A stretch of DNA of 56,961 nt from Chitinophagaceae bacterium (GCA_947455215.1 CANGNA010000023.1:1-56961), one strand, 5' to 3'; counted from the first letter of the stretch, positions 16,723 to 26,358 are shown. Notes: generated by a model from the letters alone, not told the origin. A program made the numbers and translations.

Positions 16723-17585
16723 TATAGATATTTTCTGAATTTTCCGCTGTTAACCATTTTGTCATACATCTTCGGGAAATAAAGTTTCAACACTATTTTC
16801 CCTAAAAAACCTAGAAAATTAGGCCTGAATTTATCCAGGAAGTATTCATCAACATATTGCAGACCATACTGGTCTTTATATTTCTTAATAAAGTAGTCTA
16901 CTGCGATGGCACCGTTACGTTTATTGGCAATGGTCAAATCAATACGCGATGACTCTGCCACTCTGTAGTCGAATAGTGGTTTGGGGATGTAATGAAACTT
17001 ACAACCCGCGAAGGCTGCATTTAGCCAGAGGTCCCAATCTTCTATACCTATTTTACGAAAAAAAGGGTCATAACCACCGGTTTTGTCAAAGACACTTTTG
17101 CGAACAAGCGCGCAATTTTCAATAAAATTATCCAGCAACAAGCGCTGGAAATTATATTCACCAGCACGGCGTACTCCTGTTTGTGCCCCAAAAAGATCGT
17201 AATCTGAATATACAATGTCTATGTCTTTGTTATTGTCTAACACTGCCATAGCTTCATAAACATATTCAGGTTTTATTTTATTATCAGAATCTACCGGCAA
17301 TATATATTCTCCCCTGGCGTGTGCAACAGCATTATTTCTTGCCACACTTACACCCTGGTTTTCCTGCTGAACTACCAGGTAATACCCTAACATGGCAATC
17401 TCCTTAAGTCTCTTATCCGAAAACGGATCGGGAGAGCCGTCATTCACAATAATTACCTCGTAAAGATTCTTGTCTTCTATTCTGTCAATACTTGCCAGGG
17501 TTTCGTCTATAAACTTTCCGTGATTGTAGTAGGGTATGATGATAGATACTCTCGGGGAGCGATCTTTATGTAAAATATTAGACAT
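16722..17585 (-). CDS. Glycosyltransferase family 2
   Basis: 287 residues from the ATG at 17585 (a TTG 24 bases earlier is less likely). GT-A fold signs are clear: VSIIIPYYNHGKFIDETL at the N-terminus, IIVNDGSPDP, the metal-binding DSD in LPVDSDNKIKPEYV, and GIEDWDLW for the acceptor-side ED motif. The protein is cytoplasmic and should add a sugar from a nucleotide donor to a growing glycan. Base composition is AT-richer than the neighbours (one 60-base sample near 17041 is about 35% G+C against about 57% in serC). It is linked to the methyltransferase by a stop-start overlap. Confidence 0.9.
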   Translation of the reverse strand: MSNILHKDRSPRVSIIIPYYNHGKFIDETLASIDRIEDKNLYEVIIVNDGSPDPFSDKRLKEIAMLGYYLVVQQENQGVSVARNNAVAHARGEYILPVDSDNKIKPEYVYEAMAVLDNNKDIDIVYSDYDLFGAQTGVRRAGEYNFQRLLLDNFIENCALVRKSVFDKTGGYDPFFRKIGIEDWDLWLNAAFAGCKFHYIPKPLFDYRVAESSRIDLTIANKRNGAIAVDYFIKKYKDQYGLQYVDEYFLDKFRPNFLGFLGKIVLKLYFPKMYDKMVNSGKFRKYL

Positions 17586-17656
17586 ATAGATTGTTGTTAT
17601 TGGCCACAAAGATGCATATAAAATGGGAATAAGCTATTGCAATATTTGCGCAGGTG

Positions 17657-18541
17657 TTAGCGCATTCTAATGCCCAAAAACTTATTAGCAAGCACTTTGA
17701 CATAGTAGCGTGCACGCTCTTTAACAACGAATATTACGGAAAAGAGCAAGTAATATAGAGATCGGCCGTTACGATACTCCATTATTTTAAGTTCTAGGCC
17801 AATGAATGTTTTCAATAAACTTAATTGTTTGGAAGGGTCGGTACTGGCACCATGTATATGAATGACGGTCGTCTCCGAATAATAATAGTTATACTTACCC
17901 AACTCATGGAATTGATAGCACCACAACTGATCTTCGCCATACATGAAGAAACGTTCATCCAGTATTTTTCCCGGGAGTTGCTCCAGCAAACTTTTAGGGA
18001 ACATCATAAATGCGCCGCTAACCCAATCACACGCTGTATTATAATCGCCGTTAAAATACTGGTTCAGCATAAGCTGAGACCTATTCTCATATGGCATTAA
18101 CATCAGCAGTGGTCTGAAAAGGTCTAAAACCTCATTAGTAATACTCCTGAATCTGCGGGCAGTCCGTTGCAACTTACCGTCAGGATAGGTAAGTCGGACC
18201 GTAAGGGCACCAATATTGGTCAGCGTTGTCAATTTGCTGGCTGCTTTACTTATACTGTCTTCCGTAAGGTATGTATCGGAATTAAGAAGTAGAATAATAT
18301 CACCGGAAGCATGTGCTATACCTAAATTATTGCCCTTAGAGAAACCGCCATTAATTTGACTTTTTACCAATTTAATACCTGGAAATTTGACAAGAAAGTC
18401 ATCGGCATTGTCTTTTGTCGATGCGTTATCCACTAAAACAATCTCGTAATTGCAATTTTTAGTATGCAATAGTACGCTCTCAATACAGTTACATGTAATT
18501 GTAAAAGTATTGTAATTGACAATAATGATCGATACTTTCAT
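17657..18541 (-). CDS. Glycosyltransferase family 2 (rhamnosyltransferase-like)
   Basis: 294 residues. The signature parts are VSIIIVNYNTFTITCNCIESV, ILLLNSDTYL (metal site, with N-S-D in place of the usual D-x-D), INGGFSKGNNLGIAHASG, and FMYGEDQLWCY. These match the GT2 subgroup that includes rhamnosyltransferases and dTDP-rhamnose-using enzymes. It is the first gene of the leftward polysaccharide group, 71 bases ahead of the second glycosyltransferase. Like that gene it is AT-rich, which may point to transfer as a unit. Confidence 0.88.
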   Translation of the reverse strand: MKVSIIIVNYNTFTITCNCIESVLLHTKNCNYEIVLVDNASTKDNADDFLVKFPGIKLVKSQINGGFSKGNNLGIAHASGDIILLLNSDTYLTEDSISKAASKLTTLTNIGALTVRLTYPDGKLQRTARRFRSITNEVLDLFRPLLMLMPYENRSQLMLNQYFNGDYNTACDWVSGAFMMFPKSLLEQLPGKILDERFFMYGEDQLWCYQFHELGKYNYYYSETTVIHIHGASTDPSKQLSLLKTFIGLELKIMEYRNGRSLYYLLFSVIFVVKERARYYVKVLANKFLGIRMR

Positions 18542-18582
18542 CAGGCTATTAAAGAGGCTGCAATCAAATTTTCGCTAAGATA

Positions 18583-21003
18583 CTACCGCACCAGTTCAAA
18601 ATTACCTACCATGCTTATATCCTGCCCGTTTAGCTTGCCGGTGATGGTGTAATAATACGTGCCTACATCCTGCGGCTGACCGTCAAAGGTGCCATCCCAG
18701 CCTTCGCTTAGGTTTTCTGTGATGAATACATTTGTGCCCCAGCGGTTGAATACGGCAAAATGGTATTCGGAATACGAACCCAGGCTGCCACGTACCCTTA
18801 TCACATCGTTGCGGCCATCTCCGTTGGGCGAGAAAGCCGTAGGTATCCACATATCGCAAAACTTGTAGCGGATAGTTATGGTGTCGGAAGCCACGCCACA
18901 TACATTGGTAACGGAAGCCCATATGCTACCCGCCTGGTCTACATGATAGCTGTCGTGTACCGACCCGTCCGACCACATATAGGCAGCATTTTCGCCATTT
19001 ATGCCCAGGTCAAAACTATAGCCCTGGCAAAGCGTAGTATCGTGGCCCAGGTCTACAAACGGTACGGTTATCTCATCAAAGAACACTGAATCTGTAGCGG
19101 TGCAGCCATTCAGGTTCACATACAGCCCGTACATGCCCGGGGTGGATATGATAATAGATGAAGTATTCTCTCCTGTGCTCCATATGTAAGTTGCCCCCGC
19201 CGGCTGCGGCGAGGCTAAGGTGACAGATGTTCCGGAGCAGAACCAGGTATCGCTTCCCAGGTTAACGACCGGGTTGGGCTTGATGGTGACAGTCACATCG
19301 TCTGTCGAGGTACAGCCTGCCTGCGTTACAGATAGGGTATAAGTACCGGATGTTGTTACATTGATGGAGGCAGTATGTACGCCTGTGCTCCAGTTATAGG
19401 TGGGCGAGGTATATGTATCGGATGAGCTGAGCGATACAGTGATGCCTTGGCATACAGATATATCTGGCCCCAGGTGCACGCCCGGGTACGGACGAACGGT
19501 ATAAATGATGGTATCGGTAGCCACACAACCGCTGTCGCTTGCGGTAAGCCAATACGTGCCTGTAGTTTTTACTGTTTTGGTATTTAGCGTATCGCCTGTG
19601 CTCCACAGATAGCCGGTACCTGCCGGTCCGGATCCGCTGAGCACAAGTGAATCTCCCTGGCAGGCAAAGCGGTCGGGGCCAAGTGCCACCACCGGGGTAG
19701 GCTTGAAATGGACCATCACTGTATCTGAAGCCGCACAGCCATCCTGCAACACGCGCAGGCTATACGTGCCCGATGTTGTTGGCGATATGGATGCCGTTGT
19801 AGCGCCGGTGTTCCATAAATAGGCCGGAGCAACATATACATGTGGTGAGCTTAATGTAAGTGGCTGCCAGGAACATAGGGTGGTGTCGTTGCCCAGTGCC
19901 ACAATCGGTATCGGGCTGTTGCCAAACACCATTGTATCGTAGCCCGGGCACCCCGCGTTATTTATCTCTACAGAATAAATACCAGGTGTATATATGGCAA
20001 CAGATGAAGTAGTATCTCCGGTATTCCAAAGAAAGGAAGACCCAGCAGGAGCAGTAGCGGCAATAGTAAAAGTATCGCCGACACATACCATGGTATCACG
20101 GCCTATGTTCACAGAAACAGAACCCAGCGAGAATCGCATAGTGTCGGAGGTAGAGCAACCATATGGTCGGGAGATGGAGATCCAGTAGTTACCGAAGGTG
20201 TCAGCGGTTATTGCGGTATCTGTAGACCCTGTACTCCACGTGTAGTTGAGCCCCGGGTATTGTGGTGTAGGCGATATAGTTGTAGAGAAACCCGCACATA
20301 CTACGGCATCGGGACCCAGTACGGCATGCACATCCGGAATAAAGTGGTACAGTTCGCGTATATCCGCATCGTTCAGTGCATGATCATAAACAGCAATATC
20401 ATCTATTTTGCCGGCAAATGCCCCGGCCCCGGTACTATAGTTCTGCCCCACAGTAAATGTTTGCGTGGAGGGTGGAGAAACATATGCCGCCGTAAATGCA
20501 CCTATGATCACCGTGTCCAGGTACATGCTGAATGTGCTGCCCGACCTGCGCACCACCACGTGGTGCCACTGGTGGTATGTAAGGTATGTAGGCAGGTATA
20601 TACCGCTACCTACCGAGATGGCCACATTGTGCCCCATGGTCATTATCCCAACGCCATTCGTGCTCAGGTCGCCGTTGGCCAACACTATGCGCACTCCGCC
20701 TGTATCGGCATTCAGCCATGTGGCAAATGTAAAGTCACCTGCGTCGGGCATCGGTGGCGTGCGGTATATAGTGTTGGTCAGGGGTGTGGCGTTGCCCCCG
20801 AAGTAATAGGCCGATGCAGCATAGCCAAACCTGTCTGTTGTTAGTGCCGGGCCGCTTGCGGTCATATTCAGCCCGTTGCCGCTTCGGTCAAGTGTATTGC
20901 CGCAAAAGGGATACCAGGCTACAAGGCCGGTGGTGGGTAGCTGGGCATAGGCGGTTACTGTCAGCAACAGGGCAGCCAACAGCAGTAGTTTTCCTGGAAA
21001 CAT
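18583..21003 (-). CDS. LamG-domain T9SS type-B cargo protein
   Basis: 806 residues from the ATG at 21003, where the signal peptide begins (MFPGKLLLLAALLLTVTAYAQ). Residues about 22-215 form a LamG/concanavalin-like jellyroll (LVAWYPFCGNTLDRSGNG ... GKIDDIAVYDHALNDADI), a likely glycan or protein binder. Seven repeats of about 62-70 residues follow, each built as LGxDTTLCxG ... YLWSTGxTxxS ... GTYxLxVxxxGCxxxDT. The last about 85 residues are the gliding-motility-associated C-terminal domain (FSPNGDGRNDVI; FAVFNRWG; GNFELVR), the T9SS type-B signal. The protein should be exported and held at the cell surface. The next gene upstream shares the same repeat module. Confidence 0.92.
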   Translation of the reverse strand: MFPGKLLLLAALLLTVTAYAQLPTTGLVAWYPFCGNTLDRSGNGLNMTASGPALTTDRFGYAASAYYFGGNATPLTNTIYRTPPMPDAGDFTFATWLNADTGGVRIVLANGDLSTNGVGIMTMGHNVAISVGSGIYLPTYLTYHQWHHVVVRRSGSTFSMYLDTVIIGAFTAAYVSPPSTQTFTVGQNYSTGAGAFAGKIDDIAVYDHALNDADIRELYHFIPDVHAVLGPDAVVCAGFSTTISPTPQYPGLNYTWSTGSTDTAITADTFGNYWISISRPYGCSTSDTMRFSLGSVSVNIGRDTMVCVGDTFTIAATAPAGSSFLWNTGDTTSSVAIYTPGIYSVEINNAGCPGYDTMVFGNSPIPIVALGNDTTLCSWQPLTLSSPHVYVAPAYLWNTGATTASISPTTSGTYSLRVLQDGCAASDTVMVHFKPTPVVALGPDRFACQGDSLVLSGSGPAGTGYLWSTGDTLNTKTVKTTGTYWLTASDSGCVATDTIIYTVRPYPGVHLGPDISVCQGITVSLSSSDTYTSPTYNWSTGVHTASINVTTSGTYTLSVTQAGCTSTDDVTVTIKPNPVVNLGSDTWFCSGTSVTLASPQPAGATYIWSTGENTSSIIISTPGMYGLYVNLNGCTATDSVFFDEITVPFVDLGHDTTLCQGYSFDLGINGENAAYMWSDGSVHDSYHVDQAGSIWASVTNVCGVASDTITIRYKFCDMWIPTAFSPNGDGRNDVIRVRGSLGSYSEYHFAVFNRWGTNVFITENLSEGWDGTFDGQPQDVGTYYYTITGKLNGQDISMVGNFELVR

Positions 21004-21024
21004 AAAATTAAAATCAATAATGTG

Positions 21025-21032
21025 CAAAGATA
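21025..21032 (-). promoter_or_regulatory. Candidate -7 box (TATCTTTG) for the LamG gene
   Basis: Matches TAnnTTTG on the minus strand, 21 bases before the ATG at 21003. A -33 TTG was not found. Confidence 0.4.
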
Positions 21033-21061
21033 CACTATCGGGCTATTGCGGCCGCGTGACA

Positions 21062-24000
21062 TTATCTTATCAGCGTCGCTTCACCTTTTTTCATTCTTTT
21101 AGATCCTGAGCAGAGGTATTTGATATAGTAATAAAAGACGTTCATGTCCTGCTTTTCGCCTTTGTATGTGCCGTCCCAGGCGGCGTTGGCACCTTTGGCA
21201 TCATAAACGCAGTTGCCCCAGCGGTTAAAGATCCTGAACTCCTGTATCTCTACATTTTGTTTTGTGATAGGCCTGAACAGGTCGTTCTTTCCATCTCCGT
21301 TAGGTGTAAAGCCCTCAGGTAGCGCCAGCATACAGCAGGAGTCGGCCATGAAGGTGATGGATGCTTCGGCCTTACACCCGTAGCTGTTGGTCACTATCAG
21401 GGTCACATCAGCACTGTAGAGGATATTCCCTGTTACTGTTGCAGCATATGGGTCATCAAAGAAGTCACTTGGCAGCCAGGTATAAGAATAAGCAGGGTCA
21501 ACAACAGTTGCCTGTAATGCAACAGGGTCGCCTATGCACGATATATGATTACTGTCGGCTATCACCGCGTTTGGTAATGGGTGCACTCTTACAGTGTCGT
21601 ACGCAGTGTCGCTGATGCAACCTTCGGGCGTTATGCCGCTCAGGCTGATGACATAGGTGCCGGTATCTATCCATTTTACAGTAAACGGACCAGCAGTGTC
21701 TGTTACGGTCGTGTTCAGCACTACAGCGCCACCAAACGACCAGTAATAGTGCGCTATATTACCCGACTGGTCTGAAATGCGCAGTGTTGTTGTATCGTTG
21801 ATACACAGGTCTGGCTTTATATAGGGTACTGCGTAAGGAGAATCGACGATCGTGATCATCACAGAGTCGGAGGTTTTACACCCATGATTATTTACCTCAA
21901 CCCAATAGTACCCCGATGTGGCCACATGTATGGTATCGCCGTTGGTGCCTGTGCTCCAGGTAGAAGTGACGCCTTCAGACAAAGCAGTAGTCAATACTAC
22001 ATCGCCGCGCAGTCTGCAGATAAGGGTGTCGTTACCCAGGTCGGGATGCAGGGGAGGAAAGAAAGCCACGTGTACGGTATCTCTTGCAGTGCAACCGACT
22101 ACAGTTACCTGCAGCCAGTAATCGCCGGTAGCAGAAACAGATACAGATGCAGATGTTGCACCGGTACTCCACACATATATAGGCGAAACATAAGTGCCGG
22201 AAGGCGCCAGGTTAATGCTGCTGCCTGTACAGCCTACGGTATCTGCGCCCAGTGACACTGTAATTGTTCCGTTGGCAACAAGAAGGGTATCGGACGAGCT
22301 ACAGCCGCTGCTGTTGGTAGCCTGCAACCAATAGGTGCCCGGTGTTGTAATGCTGATGGATGCAGCGGTGCCGCCGGTGCTCCATAGGTAAGAGATGCCG
22401 GCTACAGGTGTTATGCCAACGCCCATAGTGCTGCCGGCACAAAGGGTGGTATCGTTGCCAAGGTTCACAGTTATTCCTGCAGAAGGATGGTAGTTGAAGG
22501 TGTCTACGAAGTGTGTGCACAGGCTGTCTGATGCTACCCAGAATGGTCCCCAGCCGCTTACTGTTACGGAGGTGGTAGTGCTACCCGTGTTCCATAGGTA
22601 GTTGGTATGACCGGCAGGTGCAGAAAGGGCATGGGTGGTAGGGTTGCAAAGCGTACTGTCTTTGGCCCGGTATATATTGGTTGCGGCATTGATAGTTACA
22701 TATATACTGTCTGTTGCCGTGCATACGGGTCTGAGCGCTATATCATCGATCGCAAAATCGTTGCCGGTAGCTACTGTTACCTGGTCGTGTATGCAGAAAG
22801 TAGCAGAGGTGGTGGTGCCGCTGTACCATATATAGTGGAACCGCGTCCAGACACCGGGAGTAGGAACAAAGGAGAATGGTGTTGATGATGTCGGTGTGCC
22901 ATTGACACTGAAAACGATTTGCGGAAGCCCGTCAACAGTATCTGCCGACCAGTTGGAGAACCACGCAGACATATCGTAGTATGTATTGGGCGAAACACTT
23001 ACCGTTTGACACCATACGTCAATGGGAGTAGAGGCCCCATTAATGGCCATCATATTTCCGGCACCAGTGGAATGATCGGTAAAAGAGTTGGCACCAGGGT
23101 GTTCATTGTGCGGGTTGGTGCTGATAGCGTAAACGCCTTCCGGGTACAAAGAGCCGGGCCCGGAAACATAGCTGTAGCTGCTGCTAAAGCCTGTGTTGCC
23201 TGCAGAAAAATCACCGTTGGTCACCAGGTTGCCGCCCAGCAAGGTGCTGGTAGTAAGGTGATACCAGCCTGAAGTGGCCCCTGTAGCAAGTGTTGGCGTG
23301 AGTGTGGTAGTCGAGGACAGGCTGGTGACCGGACTCCATTGTATATAGTCGGGAATGCCAAAAGACGACATGTGCGCATTCAGTGATACTGCTGCACCCG
23401 TACATATATGTATAGAATCGGCAAGTACAATGCTATCGCAGGTAGTGACAAGGGTAACCATACGCACCCTGTTATTAGCGTCATCACAGATCACCAGGTT
23501 GCCGGCCGGGCTTATTGTGGTCTCGTTGGTATTGGCCAGCTGAGCGTTGGTGGCAGGCCCGCCGTCGCCGGAGAAGCCATTGATGCCATTGCCGGCAACG
23601 GTAGAGATAATGCCCCCGGTTGTTACCTTCCTTATCCGGTAATTGAATTGATCGGCAATGTAGAGGTTGCCGGCAACATCGAAGTTAACACCTGCCGGGT
23701 TGTTCAATAAGGCACTCGCTGCAGGGCCTCCGTCGCCCCCGAAAGCAGCAGTACCGTTACCGGAAAAGGTATTGATCACTCCTGCGGGCGTGATCTTTCT
23801 CACCCTGTGGTTGCTTGCGTCAGCAAGAAATAAATTATTGGTATTGTCCATTGCAATACCAAAAGCGCCATATATCTGTGCAAAAGCGGCCAGCCCGCCA
23901 TCTCCACTGAACCCAGGAGCGCCTGTTCCTGCGTAAGTACTTATTATTCCCGAGGGTGTTACCTTCCTGATGCGGAAATTGGCATAGTCAGAAATGAACA

Positions 24001-24505
24001 TGTTTCCTGATGCATCGAACGCCACACATGATGGATGATTGAGCTTAGCTGCCGTAGCAGGGCCGCCATCTCCGCTAAAGCCTAAAGAGCCATTGCCTGC
24101 AATAGTAGTAATGATACCCGACGGATCGATCTTGCGGATGCGATTATTATAAAAATCGGCTACATAGATATTATTAGCTGCATCAATGTGCAGTTTTACC
24201 GGCCTGTTCAGTTGTGCTGCACTCGCAGGGCCACCATCGCCACTGTAACCGGCCACGCCTGTTCCTGCAAATGTAGATATGATCCCCGCTGGGGTGATCT
24301 TTCTTATCACATGGTTGTCACAGTCGCCGATGTACAAATTGCCTGCATTATCGTAGGCAGCCCCCGACGGGTTGTAGATGCTCGCATTGGTAGCTGGTCC
24401 ACCATCGCCGGCATAAGCTGCGGCCCCGTTGCCTGCTATTGTATTGATGATCTGCCCGTGGGCAAAAAGAGGTAGTAATAGAATTATAAGGAATATATTT
24501 TTCAT
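21062..24505 (-). CDS. NHL-repeat T9SS type-B cargo protein
   Basis: 1147 residues. Signal peptide MKNIFLIILLLPLFAHGQ. Residues about 19-345 are six NHL repeats of about 55 residues (GDGGPATNASIYNPSGAAYD ... DNHVIRKITPAGIISTFAG), a six-bladed beta-propeller. Residues about 425-600 are a carbohydrate-binding-like jellyroll (LVTNGDFSAGNTGFSSSY). Four repeats like those of the downstream LamG protein follow (VNLGNDTTLCAGS ... YLWSTGGT), then a PKD-like segment, and the C-terminal type-B T9SS domain (LPEGFTPNGDGKNDLF; IFNRWG). It should be surface-exposed, possibly as an adhesin. It is likely transcribed separately from the downstream gene, which has its own promoter-like box. Confidence 0.92.
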   Translation of the reverse strand: MKNIFLIILLLPLFAHGQIINTIAGNGAAAYAGDGGPATNASIYNPSGAAYDNAGNLYIGDCDNHVIRKITPAGIISTFAGTGVAGYSGDGGPASAAQLNRPVKLHIDAANNIYVADFYNNRIRKIDPSGIITTIAGNGSLGFSGDGGPATAAKLNHPSCVAFDASGNMFISDYANFRIRKVTPSGIISTYAGTGAPGFSGDGGLAAFAQIYGAFGIAMDNTNNLFLADASNHRVRKITPAGVINTFSGNGTAAFGGDGGPAASALLNNPAGVNFDVAGNLYIADQFNYRIRKVTTGGIISTVAGNGINGFSGDGGPATNAQLANTNETTISPAGNLVICDDANNRVRMVTLVTTCDSIVLADSIHICTGAAVSLNAHMSSFGIPDYIQWSPVTSLSSTTTLTPTLATGATSGWYHLTTSTLLGGNLVTNGDFSAGNTGFSSSYSYVSGPGSLYPEGVYAISTNPHNEHPGANSFTDHSTGAGNMMAINGASTPIDVWCQTVSVSPNTYYDMSAWFSNWSADTVDGLPQIVFSVNGTPTSSTPFSFVPTPGVWTRFHYIWYSGTTTSATFCIHDQVTVATGNDFAIDDIALRPVCTATDSIYVTINAATNIYRAKDSTLCNPTTHALSAPAGHTNYLWNTGSTTTSVTVSGWGPFWVASDSLCTHFVDTFNYHPSAGITVNLGNDTTLCAGSTMGVGITPVAGISYLWSTGGTAASISITTPGTYWLQATNSSGCSSSDTLLVANGTITVSLGADTVGCTGSSINLAPSGTYVSPIYVWSTGATSASVSVSATGDYWLQVTVVGCTARDTVHVAFFPPLHPDLGNDTLICRLRGDVVLTTALSEGVTSTWSTGTNGDTIHVATSGYYWVEVNNHGCKTSDSVMITIVDSPYAVPYIKPDLCINDTTTLRISDQSGNIAHYYWSFGGAVVLNTTVTDTAGPFTVKWIDTGTYVISLSGITPEGCISDTAYDTVRVHPLPNAVIADSNHISCIGDPVALQATVVDPAYSYTWLPSDFFDDPYAATVTGNILYSADVTLIVTNSYGCKAEASITFMADSCCMLALPEGFTPNGDGKNDLFRPITKQNVEIQEFRIFNRWGNCVYDAKGANAAWDGTYKGEKQDMNVFYYYIKYLCSGSKRMKKGEATLIR

Positions 24506-24684
24506 AATGTATACGCGTCATAAAGGTATGGCAATACCTCAAATATTCATAAAAAGTTAAAAGTACTGCTTCCACAAGATGGAAATACATATAGGTTTCT
24601 ATGCTCAACTACACTGCAATAATTGTAAATTAGTTATAACGTGTGTCGCAATGGGGTAGTTTTTGTACTTAAACGACCATCTGC

Positions 24685-24714
24685 TTGCAATTTCATTGCA
24701 TAACACTAACTTTG
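24685..24714 (+). promoter_or_regulatory. Promoter of the nuo operon
   Basis: TTG at 24685-24687 and TAACTTTG at 24707-24714 are 19 bases apart, matching the Bacteroidota vegetative consensus. The start codon of nuoA is 40 bases downstream. This is the best promoter seen in the window. Confidence 0.7.
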
Positions 24715-24753
24715 TCAGTTATTATTCAATATACTGGTTAAGCAAAACGATAT

Positions 24754-25146
24754 ATGCATTTTTTATTGCTGACAGCAGATCAGAATACGCCGTTCAATTA
24801 CTTTCCTATTGCGTTGCAATTGGTCATTGCAATAGGTTTCGTGGGCGTTATGATGGCGGTAACCCATTTGTTAGGTCCTAAGAGAAGAACAAGAGATAAG
24901 CTCATCAACTTCGAAAGTGGTATCCCGTCAGTAGGCAACGCCCGTCAGCCAATGGGTATCAAATACTTCCTGGTGGCTATCCTGTTTGTTCTGTTCGATG
25001 TGGAGGTTATCTTCTTTTACCCGTATGCGGTCAATTTCCGTTTCCTGGGTTGGGATGGCTTCAGAGAAGTGATCTTGTTTGTAGCATTTTTCCTGTGCGG
25101 GTTCATATATATAGTAAAGAAAGGGGCATTAGATTGGGAAGACTAG
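24754..25146 (+). CDS. nuoA: NADH-quinone oxidoreductase subunit A
   Basis: 130 residues, three membrane spans (about 18-38, 68-88 and 105-122). The loop FESGIPS at 53-59 and the FDVEVIFFYP helix at 81-90, which carry the conserved acidic residues, identify NuoA. It is part of the membrane arm near the quinone site of complex I. First gene of a 14-subunit operon that spans 24754-39137 with two unrelated genes inside. Confidence 0.96.
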   Translation: MHFLLLTADQNTPFNYFPIALQLVIAIGFVGVMMAVTHLLGPKRRTRDKLINFESGIPSVGNARQPMGIKYFLVAILFVLFDVEVIFFYPYAVNFRFLGWDGFREVILFVAFFLCGFIYIVKKGALDWED

Positions 25147-25183
25147 GGCTAATGGGTAAGTGAAGAAGAGTAGCGGGTTTTAG

Positions 25184-25210
25184 TTTTTAATTTTAATTTT
25201 TAATTTTTTT
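25184..25210 (+). repeat. T-rich heptad-like leader before nuoB
   Basis: TTTTTAATTTTAATTTTTAATTTTTTT lies 3 bases before GATG of nuoB. It resembles the leaders before nuoC, nuoF and nuoM. No Shine-Dalgarno sequence is visible; A-rich spacing (GAA) precedes the ATG. Confidence 0.6.
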
Positions 25211-25213
25211 GAA

Positions 25214-25777
25214 ATGGGTCGTCCGGTTCAGTATAATACAAACGTGAAAATGGTGGAGATACCAGAAGGGTACTCCGGCGAAGGTTTCCATGCAACATCG
25301 TTCGATAAAGTAGTTGGCCTGGCCAGGGCAAACTCCCTGTGGCCGTTGCCTTTCGCAACATCGTGCTGCGGTATCGAGTTCATGGCTACAATGGGTTCTA
25401 ACTACGACCTGGCACGTTTTGGTTCAGAGCGTATGGGCTTCACTCCGCGCCAGTGCGATATGTTACTTGTGGCGGGTACTATTTCTAAGAAAATGGGGCC
25501 TATCCTGCGCCAGGTTTATCTGCAGATGGCAGAGCCGCGTTGGGTGATAGCTATTGGCGCGTGCGCTTCCAGCGGAGGTATATTCGATTCTTATTCTGTA
25601 CTGCAGGGCATAGACCAGGTGATACCTGTAGATGTTTATGTGCCGGGTTGCCCGCCAAGGCCGGAAGGCATACTGGATGGTATTCTGAGGCTGCAGGATA
25701 TAGTAAAGAACGAGAGCCTGCGCCGCCGCAACAGCGATCATTATAAAGAGCTGATGGAAAGCTATGGCATACAATAG
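25214..25777 (+). CDS. nuoB: NADH-quinone oxidoreductase subunit B
   Basis: 187 residues. Cys 51-Cys 52 in TSCCGIEF, Cys 117 in IGACASSGG and Cys 146 in YVPGCPPRPE are the four ligands of the N2 [4Fe-4S] cluster, the last electron carrier before quinone. The spacing between these cysteines is normal. The protein is peripheral and sits at the junction between the hydrophilic and membrane arms. Codon usage resembles that of nuoA and nuoC. Confidence 0.97.
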   Translation: MGRPVQYNTNVKMVEIPEGYSGEGFHATSFDKVVGLARANSLWPLPFATSCCGIEFMATMGSNYDLARFGSERMGFTPRQCDMLLVAGTISKKMGPILRQVYLQMAEPRWVIAIGACASSGGIFDSYSVLQGIDQVIPVDVYVPGCPPRPEGILDGILRLQDIVKNESLRRRNSDHYKELMESYGIQ

Positions 25778-25820
25778 TTCCGGGTTACAACCATTAAAGG
25801 CCCGAGTGGGGGCACTTTTA

Positions 25821-25845
25821 GGTTTAACTTTTGACTTTTAATTTA
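25821..25845 (+). repeat. TTTTGAC-type leader before nuoC
   Basis: GGTTTAACTTTTGACTTTTAATTTA holds a TTAACTTTTGACTTTTAAT run, 10 bases before the nuoC ATG. It is the same type of sequence as at 36137. Confidence 0.65.
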
Positions 25846-25854
25846 GATCACAAT

Positions 25855-26358
25855 ATGGCTTTGACCAACGAAATAATACAACAAAAGCTTACCGAAAAGT
25901 TTGGAGAGCAGCTTACGTGGGATACTCCGTATGGATTGCTTACCGTAACTGCCCCGGCCGAAATGAACCTGAAGATAATGCAGCATCTGTATGATGATGA
26001 GACCCTCAGGTTCCGCTTCATGACCGATCTTACTGCTGTTCATTATCCTGAACGTGCAGGGGAAGAGCTGTGTGTAGTATACCTGTTGCATAACATGCAG
26101 GATAATATCCGCCTGCGTCTTAAGGTATATGTGCCGTCCGAAAAGCCTGATGTGTATACTGCATCTAAACTCTTCTCTACTGCCAACTGGATGGAAAGAG
26201 AAGCATACGACTTTTTTGGTGTCAACTTCATAGGTCATCCTAATCTTATCCGCATTATGAATGTAGACGAAATGGAACATTTCCCTATGCGTAAGGAGTA
26301 TGAGATGGAAGACCCTACAAGAAGGGATAAAGATGATGAGATGTTTGGCAGGGGATAG
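25855..26358 (+). CDS. nuoC: NADH-quinone oxidoreductase subunit C
   Basis: 167 residues from the ATG at 25855; an in-frame ATG 24 bases upstream would overlap the T-rich leader and gives a non-conserved N-terminus. The signature NWMEREAYDFFGVNFIGHPNLIRIM (shown in two parts in the protein, ending in RIMN) is present, together with the C-terminal HFPMRKEYEMEDPTRRD. NuoC is a peripheral-arm subunit that supports NuoD and has no cofactor. It is not fused to nuoD here, unlike in Escherichia coli. Confidence 0.93.
   Translation: MALTNEIIQQKLTEKFGEQLTWDTPYGLLTVTAPAEMNLKIMQHLYDDETLRFRFMTDLTAVHYPERAGEELCVVYLLHNMQDNIRLRLKVYVPSEKPDVYTASKLFSTANWMEREAYDFFGVNFIGHPNLIRIMNVDEMEHFPMRKEYEMEDPTRRDKDDEMFGRG

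Noticed and set aside
23500-24450. Regularly spaced repeats that could suggest a CRISPR-like array
   Set aside because: The period (about 165 bases) is the length of an NHL protein repeat, is in frame and varies at third codon positions; it is coding.
24663-24881. Frame overlapping the nuoA start
   Set aside because: It covers the promoter and reads nuoA in a different frame; nuoA is certain.
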